Positions 23,059 through 31,118 of a stretch of DNA of 45,221 nt are shown here, piece after piece. Both the position numbers and the translations under genes were made by a program. Location: NCBI GenBank assembly GCA_045597125.1, contig JAZODR010000006.1:1-45221 (forward strand), read 5' to 3'. How positions within the stretch are numbered: the stretch's first letter is position 1; each line of letters opens with the position of its first letter. A model generated the notes under the pieces. The model was given only the letters and a program-made list of their open reading frames with translations. It was not told the origin of the DNA and ran no database searches. Source of the DNA: RGIG5579 sp045597125. GTDB taxonomy: Bacteria; Bacillota; Clostridia; Oscillospirales; SIG627.

Positions 23059-23996
23059 ATCAATAGGTCGCCCGTCTCAAGCTTTCTGCCGTTGACGGCA
23101 TCGCGGGCATTCATTTTGCCTTTTCCTTCAGGCTGAATTGTGTTGAGAACAATGGCTCCGTCGGAGGTTTTTACGATGACGCGAGGCTTTACTTGTATGA
23201 CCTGACCGATTTTTCCTTCAAAGACGCCTTCCGCTTTTTCCGCTTCGTGAAGCTTCATGATCTTTCCATCTTTTTGCGTGTAGCACAGGGCGCATGGAAT
23301 GGGATAAAGGCCGCGGATGCGATTGAGAATTTCTGCGGTGGTCATAGAAAAATCAATTTTTTGGTCTTCTTTGGTGATTTTTGCGGCATAGGTGGAATCT
23401 TCATGTTTTTGGGCAACGGGTTGAAGCGTTTGTTCAAAAACGCGGGGTAACAGTTCCAGCATCATTTCTTTACCCATAACGGCAAGGCGGTCAAAAAGCT
23501 CGCCTGCACATTCGGTTTCTCCGATGGGAGTTTCTCGAATGGCAAGAATGTCGCCCGTGTCCAGTCCCTCATCCATTTGCTGGAGGGTCACACCGGTCAC
23601 TCGCTCTCCGTCCATGATGGCACGGTTAATGGGGGCGGCACCTCGATAGCGTGGCAGGAGAGAAGCGTGAATGTTAATGCAGCCGTATTTGGGTGCATCC
23701 AGAATGGCTTTTGGTAAAATAAGTCCGTAGGAGGCTACGATGGCAAGATGGGCACCAATCGAAGAAAATTCCTTCTGTGCTTCGGGGGTACGCAGGGTGG
23801 CGGGCTGATAAAGAGGAAGGGACTTTTCTTTGGCAAAAAGAGCCACGGGACCGTCCTTTTCCTTCATACCGCGCCCTGCCTTTTTAGTCTCTTTTGTATA
23901 AACGGATAGTTTGTCCTCGGGGGCAAGGGATTCGTACAGACCCGTCAAGGCCTCCAACGCAAAGGGACCGGTTCCCATAAAAACGATGTTTTTCAT
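23055..23996 (-). CDS. fmt: Methionyl-tRNA formyltransferase
   Basis: This 313-aa enzyme formylates initiator Met-tRNA. MKNIVFMGTGPFALEAL starts the fold; the catalytic region is INIHASLLPRYRGAAPI with TLQQMDEGLDTGDIL. A C-terminal OB-like domain (IRGLYPIPCALCYTQ onwards) binds tRNA. Next to def, as is usual. Confidence 0.95.
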   Translation of the reverse strand: MKNIVFMGTGPFALEALTGLYESLAPEDKLSVYTKETKKAGRGMKEKDGPVALFAKEKSLPLYQPATLRTPEAQKEFSSIGAHLAIVASYGLILPKAILDAPKYGCINIHASLLPRYRGAAPINRAIMDGERVTGVTLQQMDEGLDTGDILAIRETPIGETECAGELFDRLAVMGKEMMLELLPRVFEQTLQPVAQKHEDSTYAAKITKEDQKIDFSMTTAEILNRIRGLYPIPCALCYTQKDGKIMKLHEAEKAEGVFEGKIGQVIQVKPRVIVKTSDGAIVLNTIQPEGKGKMNARDAVNGRKLETGDLLI

Positions 23997-24463
23997 AAAT
24001 TCTCAATTTCCTCTTGGGTCAACATGCGAACAGCTTCGTCATAAAATAGTTTTCCGTCCAGATGATCCATTTCGTGGCAAATGGCTTTTGCCAGAAAGCC
24101 CTCTGCTTTCACCTTTTTCTTTTTGCCGTCCACCGTCAAGGTTTCTACCTCAACCTTCATAGGACGACGGGTAATGCCCCATTTGCCGGGGCAGGAAAGA
24201 CAGCCTTCCAGATCCTCTTGGCTTCCGCTGAATTTGAGCATTTTCGGGTTAATCAGGGTCAATTCTTTCTCGCCGGTATTGATCACCAGAACACGGCGCA
24301 ATTTGCCTACCTGCACGGCAGCAAGACCCACCCCTCCTGCTTTTTCCATGGTGTCTTTCATATCCTGGATAAAGGTAAGAAGTTTTTCGTCGATTTTTTC
24401 AATTTCTTTGGATTTTTTGCGAAGGATTTCATCGCCGTCTTTTACGATGTTGAGAATTGCCAT
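23993..24463 (-). CDS. def: Peptide deformylase
   Basis: This 156-aa metalloenzyme removes the formyl group from nascent proteins. All three motifs are present: GVGLAAVQVG, EGCLSCPG with the metal Cys, and HEMDHLDG with the two metal His and the catalytic Glu. Overlaps fmt by 4 bp. Confidence 0.95.
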   Translation of the reverse strand: MAILNIVKDGDEILRKKSKEIEKIDEKLLTFIQDMKDTMEKAGGVGLAAVQVGKLRRVLVINTGEKELTLINPKMLKFSGSQEDLEGCLSCPGKWGITRRPMKVEVETLTVDGKKKKVKAEGFLAKAICHEMDHLDGKLFYDEAVRMLTQEEIENL

Positions 24464-24472
24464 GGGTACTCC

Positions 24473-26722
24473 TTATACCAACCCCGGACCGATGTCAAGG
24501 GTCACCTTGGCACCGCCGTTTCTCGAATCGCTTTCTTCGGTGAGAAGTCGATCCAGCAGCGCGCGGGAACGGGGGTTGTTTTTGTATTTAATAATAAAAC
24601 GTTTGCGATAGATATTCTTAACGCGATATATGGGCGCTTCAAAAGGACCGTACACGATAAATTTTACGTCGGAAAATTCTCCGGAAAGATTTTGCTCCAG
24701 TTTATCGGAAAAAGCTTTCGATGCAAGAAGCACCTCTCGTTCCTTTTCACAGGCAATGGTAAATACTGCAATCTGACAGAAGGGAGGAAAGGTGAATTCT
24801 TTGCGCAGAGCAATTTCTCCGTGATAGAATTCTACGTAATCCTGATCGGACGCCAGAGAAAAAACGTTGTGGCGGGGATTGAGGGTCTGAATGATTGCGC
24901 GTCCCTTTTTTTCGGCTCTGCCCGCTCTTCCGATTACCTGCGTTAAAAGAGAGAAGGTATGCTCGGGCGCACGGTAGTCACTGAGATATAAGGCGCTGTC
25001 CGCCATTACGATTCCCACCAGAGTTACAAGGGGAAAATTGTGTCCTTTGGCAACCATTTGGGTACCGATGAGAATGTCCGCTTCTCTGCCCCGAAATGCA
25101 GATAAGATTTTATCGTGGGAAGCTTTTCCGCCGATGGTATCCGAATCCAGACGCAAGATTCTTGCCTCGGGAAACCCCTTTTTCAGTTCTTCCTCCAATT
25201 GTTGAATGCCGTAGCCGTGTGGTACCAAGTACTTTGAGCCGCAATGAGGGCAAGTTTCCGGCAATTCTTGAGCATAACCGCAGTAATGGCAGGAAAGCTT
25301 TTTCGTGGAAGTATTGTGGAGCGTCATGGAAACACTGCAATGGGGACAAGAAATGACCTCTCCGCAATCCATACAGGAAACGAAGCGACGGTAGCCTCTT
25401 CGATTCATCAACAAAATGGTTTGTTCGCCGCATTCCAAATTTTTTGCAATTTCTTCTCGCAAACGATTTCCAATCATCAGCGACGGATCGCGCCGCTTTT
25501 CGGGCCTCAGATCCACGATTTGCACTTCGGGCAGGGTAGCGCTTCCGTATCGCTCTGTCAAAGAAACCAACGTATAAACGCCGCTTTCTGCTTTGTAGTA
25601 GGATTCAATATCAGGGGTGGCAGAGGCAAGGAGAAGGAGCGCGTTGTTTTTGGCACAGCGGAATCTTGCTACGTCACGTGCGTGATATTTCAGACCCGTG
25701 TCGGATTTATAGCTTCCGTCCTGTTCTTCGTCAATCAGAATCAGTCCGAGATTGCGCACGGGGGCAAAGACCGCGCTTCTGGTTCCCAGAACGATGGGTT
25801 TTTCGCCGCGTCTTATGGAAATATAGGTATCCCGCCGCTGCCCTTCGGAAAGGGCGGAATGAAGCACCGCCACCTTTTCCCCGTAGCGGGAAAAGAGAAG
25901 ACGTGCGCTTTGCCCCGTCAGAGCGATTTCGGGTACCAAAAATAAAACGGTTTTTCCTTGCTTGAGAATGTGATCGCAAAGAGCAAGCATCACCTGCGTC
26001 TTTCCGCTTCCGGTGATTCCGTGAAGCAAAGCGCCGGCTGCTTTTTCGCAGTTTGCCAGAGCGCGAAGTTTTTCGAAGGCTTCTTTCTGTGCGGGAGAAA
26101 GGGAAATTTCATCCGTGTTTGGATTTAACTGCGAAAAGGAATCTAAAGGATTTCTCGATTCTTCTTTTTGCCGAGAACAAATCAAGCCCTTTTTTTCCAA
26201 AAAGGAGATTCCTGCGGAATCCAGCTGGAAAAGCTCCTTGCAAAGCTTATCCAAAGCACTTTCGCACAAAGCAAGATAGCGCAGAAGAGAAACGTATTTT
26301 TCTTTGTTTTTCCCTCGAAAGTTTTCCAGTGCCGTTTCGGGATCGATTCCCGAAGATAGCGAGAGATAGCGAACGGTTTTTGCCTTTTTCTGATAAACGG
26401 GAGAGGGAATAATGGCACGGGCGGCATCCCCGAAAGTGCAAAAAATTTGCTCCCGCAAATGATTGCAAAGATCCATCAGTTCTTCGCTGAGACCGATTTC
26501 GCGGGGGAATACCGTAAGGATGCTTTTTAGTTCCATCGTAGGCGCTTCCTCCGTAACGTCTGTGACGATGCCGAAGGTCTCGCGGTTACCTTTGCCGAAG
26601 GGGATCTTTACTACCGCCCCGCGAAACACGGGAAGCTCCCACGGACAAAGATAGCTGAAAATCTTGTCCGTTGCCTTTGCGGTGGAAAGTAGCCGCACCT
26701 TGGCAATACGGGTCTTCTCCAT
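24473..26722 (-). CDS. priA: Primosomal protein N' (replication restart helicase)
   Basis: This 749-aa superfamily 2 helicase has an N-terminal fork-binding domain, Walker A GITGSGKTQVML, LIDEEQDGSYK, a zinc-binding insert with eight Cys (CMDCGEVISCPHCS and CHYCGYAQE with CPHCGSKYL), and helicase motifs GTQMVAKGHNF and QVIGRAGRA. It reloads the replisome at stalled forks. Ribosome site GAGAGG before ATG 26722. In many Firmicutes coaBC lies between rpoZ and priA; here it is absent. Confidence 0.95.
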   Translation of the reverse strand: MEKTRIAKVRLLSTAKATDKIFSYLCPWELPVFRGAVVKIPFGKGNRETFGIVTDVTEEAPTMELKSILTVFPREIGLSEELMDLCNHLREQIFCTFGDAARAIIPSPVYQKKAKTVRYLSLSSGIDPETALENFRGKNKEKYVSLLRYLALCESALDKLCKELFQLDSAGISFLEKKGLICSRQKEESRNPLDSFSQLNPNTDEISLSPAQKEAFEKLRALANCEKAAGALLHGITGSGKTQVMLALCDHILKQGKTVLFLVPEIALTGQSARLLFSRYGEKVAVLHSALSEGQRRDTYISIRRGEKPIVLGTRSAVFAPVRNLGLILIDEEQDGSYKSDTGLKYHARDVARFRCAKNNALLLLASATPDIESYYKAESGVYTLVSLTERYGSATLPEVQIVDLRPEKRRDPSLMIGNRLREEIAKNLECGEQTILLMNRRGYRRFVSCMDCGEVISCPHCSVSMTLHNTSTKKLSCHYCGYAQELPETCPHCGSKYLVPHGYGIQQLEEELKKGFPEARILRLDSDTIGGKASHDKILSAFRGREADILIGTQMVAKGHNFPLVTLVGIVMADSALYLSDYRAPEHTFSLLTQVIGRAGRAEKKGRAIIQTLNPRHNVFSLASDQDYVEFYHGEIALRKEFTFPPFCQIAVFTIACEKEREVLLASKAFSDKLEQNLSGEFSDVKFIVYGPFEAPIYRVKNIYRKRFIIKYKNNPRSRALLDRLLTEESDSRNGGAKVTLDIGPGLV

Positions 26723-26740
26723 GTGGCGGGCCTCTCTATT

Positions 26741-26995
26741 TTACTTATCTTCGGGAAGGATGATTTTGTATTCTCTGGTGTAAAGTTTGCCAATTGCTTT
26801 TTTTACGGGCTTTTCGGGAGTTTCTGCTTTCTTGGAAGAGTAAGAGGAGTATTTTTCCTCCTTTACTTCCTGATTTGCTTGAGCTTTTGCCAATTGCTTG
26901 TCGGTAATTTTTCTAGCGCACTTTGCGGTGGCAATGGAAAGAGCGTAGCGGTTGACTCCCTGATCGGAAAGTTCTGCAATAGATGGATAAATCAT
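26741..26995 (-). CDS. rpoZ: RNA polymerase omega subunit
   Basis: This 84-aa protein begins MIYPSIAELSDQGVNRYALSI with the conserved SIATAKCARKITDKQ (usually V-AKRAR), followed by a Lys/Glu/Ser-rich linker and IGKLYTREYKI. Position between gmk and priA supports the call. Ribosome site GGAGGAACCAAC is good. Confidence 0.88.
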   Translation of the reverse strand: MIYPSIAELSDQGVNRYALSIATAKCARKITDKQLAKAQANQEVKEEKYSSYSSKKAETPEKPVKKAIGKLYTREYKIILPEDK

Positions 26996-27027
26996 GTTGG
27001 TTCCTCCAAAGTTTTTTATAAAATATT

Positions 27028-27645
27028 TTATTTTAAAAAGTTCTCAATGAAAACTTCTTTGTTCTTAACGATTACGCTGTTTTGGCTTTCGCCGGTGGAA
27101 GCAATGTCAGCGATGGCTTTTGCAGCATCCTCTGCTTTGCCATCGTAATTGACGATGAGATGCTGATATTTGCGTATCAATTCCAGTTCTGCTTTTGCGG
27201 CACTTAAACGGCGCTGAATCGACGTTTCCGTTTCGGTACCTCTCCCGCGCAGACGCTCTTCCAAGGTTTTGAAATCGGGAGGAGAGAGAAAGACAGAGGC
27301 GTAGCTATCCAATTCCTGCATTGCTTGTAAAGCACCGTCTGTCTCAATCTCCAAAACGGGCGTAAAGCCGTCTTCCACCATTTGGAAAAACTGCTTTTTC
27401 GGTGTACCGTAGTAGTTACCGCAATATTCGGCATGTTCAAAAAAACCGTTTTCTGAAAGGGTCTGCAGAAATTCGTCTTTGGTTACGAAGTAGTAATGTA
27501 CGCCGTCAATTTCGCCGGGACGGGGCGCACGCGTGGTCATAGAAACGCTTAGCTTTAGACGAGGAAAGAGTTCTTTTGCAATTTTAAACACGGTGCCCTT
27601 GCCAGAACCTGCAAAGCCTGAAACGATCAGAACCTTTGGTCTCAT
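27028..27645 (-). CDS. gmk: Guanylate kinase
   Basis: This 205-aa enzyme converts GMP to GDP. The P-loop reads SGFAGSGKGTVFK, followed by SVSMTTRAPRPGEIDG for GMP binding, FFEHAEYCGNYYGTPK and LEIETDGALQAMQ. The P-loop FAGSGKGT differs slightly from the usual PSGxGKGT but keeps Lys and Thr. Ribosome site AGGAGGTACTT. Confidence 0.94.
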   Translation of the reverse strand: MRPKVLIVSGFAGSGKGTVFKIAKELFPRLKLSVSMTTRAPRPGEIDGVHYYFVTKDEFLQTLSENGFFEHAEYCGNYYGTPKKQFFQMVEDGFTPVLEIETDGALQAMQELDSYASVFLSPPDFKTLEERLRGRGTETETSIQRRLSAAKAELELIRKYQHLIVNYDGKAEDAAKAIADIASTGESQNSVIVKNKEVFIENFLK

Positions 27646-27658
27646 AAGTACCTCCTGA

Positions 27659-27898
27659 TTATTTTCGACCGTTTTCGGAAATGCGCTTTTGCACCTCCTC
27701 GGGGGTCAAAACCGATAAAATGATATGTCCGCTGTCGGTCAGCAGAACCGAATGTGTTTTTTTGCCGCTGGTTACGTCCACGGCAATCCCCGCATCCTTT
27801 GCATCCTGCACAAGCCTTTTGATGGGCGCGGAATCGGGACCTGCCACCGCAACGATGCGGGAAGAGGCAACGTAATTGCCAAAACCGATTTCAACCAT
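27659..27898 (-). CDS. remA: RemA-family (DUF370) DNA-binding regulator
   Basis: This 79-aa protein begins MVEIGFGNYVASSRIVAVAG and has the DSAPIKRLVQDAKDAG and DSGHIILSVLTPE segments of RemA, which in Bacillus forms an octameric ring, binds DNA and activates matrix genes. Position between yicC and gmk is conserved in Firmicutes. Confidence 0.93.
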   Translation of the reverse strand: MVEIGFGNYVASSRIVAVAGPDSAPIKRLVQDAKDAGIAVDVTSGKKTHSVLLTDSGHIILSVLTPEEVQKRISENGRK

Positions 27899-27907
27899 AT
27901 TGCCTCC

Positions 27908-28786
27908 TTACTCGATGTTCTGGATTTGCTCGCGAATGCGCTCAATCTCATTTTTTGCGTCGATGACAAGAGCGGTTACTGCGAGCTGAGAGCATTTGGA
28001 GCCGATGGTGTTTACTTCTCGGTTTAGTTCTTGGGTAAGAAAATCCATCGTTCTTCCCGACGGGGTATCTTGACGGATCAATTTGCGGAATTGGTTGATG
28101 TGGCTGGCAAGGCGGGTGATTTCCTCGCCTGTGTCAATTTTATCGGCGATGATGCCCACCTCGGTCAGAAGTCTTGCCTGGTCGATTTGTGTATCGGCAA
28201 GATATTCCTTTAGTCTTGCTTCCATCTTTTCGCGGTATTCGGCAAGAGCTGTTGCGGAATGTGCCTTGATTTGTTCCAAAAGTTCTTCCATCTTGTCCAG
28301 TCTGGCATCCAGATCGCAAAAGAGGTTTTCTCCTTCTTTTTCCCGCATAGCAAGAAATGCATCCAATGCTTTTTCCACAACGGGTTTTACCGCATTCCAC
28401 ACTGTATCGGCATCGTCTTCCTTTACCCTTTTGGCAAAAATATCGGAAAATCTTGCCACGGAAGAAACGGAGATATCATCCCGCAGTCCGTGATTTTTCG
28501 CAATTTTATGAAGAGCGCCTACGTATTGAGAAACGAGAGCTTCGTCCAAAACGATTTCCGCAGTTTCTCCCGCGGGCCGTTCCACGGTAAGAAAGGCATC
28601 TACTTTTCCGCGTGCGGCTTTTTTTTGAATGGCTTTTTTAATCTTTTCTTCCAGGTATCCGTAGATTCTGGGTAGGCGGATATTGGTATCCAGATAACGG
28701 TTGTTGACGCTGCGGATTTCAAAGCTAATCTCGAATCCGTCGATGCAATCGGAAGCGCGTCCGTAACCGGTCATGCTTTTTAACAT
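27908..28786 (-). CDS. YicC/YloC-family endoribonuclease
   Basis: This 292-aa protein starts MLKSMTGYGRASDCIDG and ends QLAVTALVIDAKNEIERIREQ, both family signatures. It has SVNNRYLD, GKVDAFL and a coiled-coil middle. YicC proteins are endoribonucleases that help degrade small RNAs. ATG 28786 follows GAGGAACCCT. First gene of the long housekeeping operon that runs to rsgA. Confidence 0.93.
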   Translation of the reverse strand: MLKSMTGYGRASDCIDGFEISFEIRSVNNRYLDTNIRLPRIYGYLEEKIKKAIQKKAARGKVDAFLTVERPAGETAEIVLDEALVSQYVGALHKIAKNHGLRDDISVSSVARFSDIFAKRVKEDDADTVWNAVKPVVEKALDAFLAMREKEGENLFCDLDARLDKMEELLEQIKAHSATALAEYREKMEARLKEYLADTQIDQARLLTEVGIIADKIDTGEEITRLASHINQFRKLIRQDTPSGRTMDFLTQELNREVNTIGSKCSQLAVTALVIDAKNEIERIREQIQNIE

Positions 28787-28843
28787 AGGGTTCCTCGCTT
28801 TCTCGGCGCACAAATTCGGCATTATAAAAATATATTATTATAT

Positions 28844-28872
28844 AATATAACAGAATTTTCCTTGAAAGTCAA
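28844..28872 (-). promoter_or_regulatory. Promoter of the housekeeping operon
   Basis: Minus strand TTGACT (28867-28872), 17 bp, TATATT (28844-28849), 58 bp before yicC. Confidence 0.75.
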
Positions 28873-28906
28873 GGTGGAAAGGGTGAAAAAAATTGCGCTT
28901 TTTCTA

Positions 28907-28934
28907 TTGCTTTTTCTATGATTTATGTTAAAAT
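28907..28934 (+). promoter_or_regulatory. Promoter of the MATE transporter gene
   Basis: TTGCTT (28907-28912), 16 bp, TAAAAT (28929-28934), then GAGGAGG before ATG 28962. Confidence 0.55.
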
Positions 28935-28961
28935 TTTAGAAAAGCGGTATGAGGAGGCAAT

Positions 28962-30320
28962 ATGGCAAATCATAGTATGGATCTGACACAGGGATCGGTT
29001 TTTAAAAAGCTTCTTGTATTTGCATTTCCTCTTTGGCTGGCGACGCTGGTTCAGCAGATTTATCATGCGGCGGATGTTATCGTTGTCGGTAATTTTGCTC
29101 AAAATTCTACGACCGCTTTAGCGGCGGTGGGTTCTACAGGTTCTATTACCGCTTTGATTTTAAATTTGTTTTTAGGACTTTCCGTAGGCGCAAGTGTTCG
29201 ATGCGCCAATCTTTACGGTGCCCGTGATACGGAAGGGCTTAGAAGGTCAATGACCACGTCGTTGATTTCGTCTGCGGTAGGCGGTTTTTTGGTATGTGTG
29301 ATCGGTGTTTTGTTTTCTCGACCGCTTTTGATTCTGATGGGGTCTCCTTTGGACGTTATTGATCAGGCAACCGTTTATATGCAAATCATTTTTTTGGGAA
29401 AGCCTGCCGTTTTGGTGTATAACACTTGCTCAGCCATTCTGCGAGCACACGGTGATTCCAAACGTCCGATGTACATTCTTACCGTAACCGGTATTGCAAA
29501 CGTGGTTTTGAATTTGATTCTGGTGATTGTTTTCCATATGGATGTTGCGGGGGTTGCTATTGCAACCGTTTTTGCCCAGTACCTTTCTGCCATTGTAGCC
29601 CTTTCTATTTTGTTTCATCCTATGGGTGAATATCATCTGAGTCTTTCCGAATTTGTGTTTGATAAAATTGAATTTGGAAAGATTTTTCGGATTGGAGGGC
29701 CGGCGGGCATCAATGCAATGGTGTTTAATTTGTCCAATGTGGTGGTAATTTCCACAGTCAACGGGATGGGCTCTGTCGCCGTTGCGGCGGTTTCCGCCAC
29801 TGCCAGCGTTGCATCCCTTGCTTACACCATTCCCTCTGCTTTTACCACCGCCTGTATCAGTTTTGCAGGGCAGAATTACGGTGCGCGGAAATTTGACCGT
29901 ATTGACCGATGCCTCTGGAACGGCATTTTGATCGTTGAAACCCTCTTTCTTGTTGCCAATGTTATCATGACTTTGTTTCCCGAGTTTTTCCTGAGATTTT
30001 ATACGGATAATACGGACGTTATTCATACGGGTATCCCCAAACTTTATATTACCTGTTGGGGCTATATGATTTATTCCATTTCAGAAGTTGCCAATGGTTG
30101 TCAGAGAGGCTTCGGAAAGGCTCTGGGGCCTACTGTTCTGAATATTATCTTCATTTGTGGCGTTCGTGTTTTTTGGGTGCTTTTTGTCTTTCCTCATATG
30201 GAGTATAATTTGATTTCTCTGTACATCTGTTTTCCCATTTCCTGGATTTGTTCTGCGGTAGCACAGTTGATCAGCTACTACAAAGCGAAAAATGAGAAAA
30301 TGCGTCTTGCAATGCTATAA
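28962..30320 (+). CDS. MATE-family efflux transporter
   Basis: This 452-aa protein with about 12 hydrophobic helices starts MDLTQGSVFKKLLVFAFPLW, the typical opening of MATE (NorM/DinF-like) proteins, followed by QQIYHAADVIVVGNF and a second repeat with GGPAGINAMVFNLSNVV. Such proteins export drugs or metabolites using Na+ or H+; substrate unknown. Single-gene unit with its own promoter and terminator. Confidence 0.92.
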   Translation: MANHSMDLTQGSVFKKLLVFAFPLWLATLVQQIYHAADVIVVGNFAQNSTTALAAVGSTGSITALILNLFLGLSVGASVRCANLYGARDTEGLRRSMTTSLISSAVGGFLVCVIGVLFSRPLLILMGSPLDVIDQATVYMQIIFLGKPAVLVYNTCSAILRAHGDSKRPMYILTVTGIANVVLNLILVIVFHMDVAGVAIATVFAQYLSAIVALSILFHPMGEYHLSLSEFVFDKIEFGKIFRIGGPAGINAMVFNLSNVVVISTVNGMGSVAVAAVSATASVASLAYTIPSAFTTACISFAGQNYGARKFDRIDRCLWNGILIVETLFLVANVIMTLFPEFFLRFYTDNTDVIHTGIPKLYITCWGYMIYSISEVANGCQRGFGKALGPTVLNIIFICGVRVFWVLFVFPHMEYNLISLYICFPISWICSAVAQLISYYKAKNEKMRLAML

Positions 30321-30333
30321 ACCCTGTTGCGGA

Positions 30334-30360
30334 GGAGGCTCTCGCGCCTCCTATTCTTTT
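30334..30360 (+). terminator. Terminator after the MATE gene
   Basis: GGAGGC (30334-30339) and GCCTCC (30346-30351) around TCTCGC, followed by a T-rich run. Confidence 0.75.
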
Positions 30361-30427
30361 TGTTCTTTTATTCACAAAAAAGAAACGAAAAAAACAGAAA
30401 AATGTGAAAAAATCCTCTTTCTGCGCC

Positions 30428-30456
30428 TTGACTTTTCGTGGCTTCTATAATATAAT
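30428..30456 (+). promoter_or_regulatory. Promoter of the plsC-ispH/rpsA operon
   Basis: TTGACT (30428-30433), 17 bp, TATAAT (30451-30456), 30 bp before plsC. Confidence 0.78.
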
Positions 30457-30485
30457 TGTGATTGATTTATTTTGCAGGAGGCATT

Positions 30486-31118
30486 ATGACCCTTTACGAA
30501 CGTTTGGTGAGGACCTTGGGTCCCTTGATTCGCTTTGTATTTCCTGTTCGGCTTACGAATCTTCCCAAGGAGCTTCCTGAAGAGGGGCTTATTGTGTGCC
30601 CGAATCATATTTCGTTTTTTGATCCTCTGTTTCTCGCCATCACCTTGCCTCGTCCTTTGACCTTTATGGCGAAAGAGGAACTTTTTACCAGACCGATTAT
30701 CGGTAAATGGATGAAGGAGTGCGATGTAATTCCCTTGTCCCGAAATGGAGGGGATGCCGCAAAGCTTCGGTTGGCGGTTCGGGAACTGAAGGCGGGAAAA
30801 TTATTTTCCATTTTTCCTCAGGGAACCCGTTTACGCTATCCTTTGAAGAAAGAGGATTTTAAAGCGGGTGTTGGAATGATGGCGTCTCTGTCCGGCGCAA
30901 AGGTGCTTCCCGTCGGTATTTATTCCAAAAATTTTAAGGTTCGACCTTTTCGTAAAACTTATATCGTCTTCGGTGAGATTGAGCATTATGATTTTCCCGA
31001 GGATATGGGAAAGAAGGAACAGGCAGTTTTTGTTACTGACCGCATTTTTGAACGTATTTCGGAATTGGAGGCGCAGGCAAGACAGGCTTCCGAAAAGAAA
31101 GGTAACGTTTCCAAATGA
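30486..31118 (+). CDS. plsC: 1-Acyl-sn-glycerol-3-phosphate acyltransferase
   Basis: This 210-aa protein makes phosphatidic acid. It has NHISFFDPLF (the HX4D catalytic motif near residue 40), TFMAKEELFTRP, and FPQGTRLR for phosphate binding. ATG 30486 with AGGAGGCATT is preferred to an upstream ATG at 30462. It overlaps the next gene by 4 bp. The order plsC then ispH-S1 recurs in Clostridia. Confidence 0.92.
   Translation: MTLYERLVRTLGPLIRFVFPVRLTNLPKELPEEGLIVCPNHISFFDPLFLAITLPRPLTFMAKEELFTRPIIGKWMKECDVIPLSRNGGDAAKLRLAVRELKAGKLFSIFPQGTRLRYPLKKEDFKAGVGMMASLSGAKVLPVGIYSKNFKVRPFRKTYIVFGEIEHYDFPEDMGKKEQAVFVTDRIFERISELEAQARQASEKKGNVSK

Noticed and set aside
24062..24946. 294-codon plus-strand open frame across def and priA
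   Set aside because: Spans two well-supported minus-strand genes; no ribosome site.
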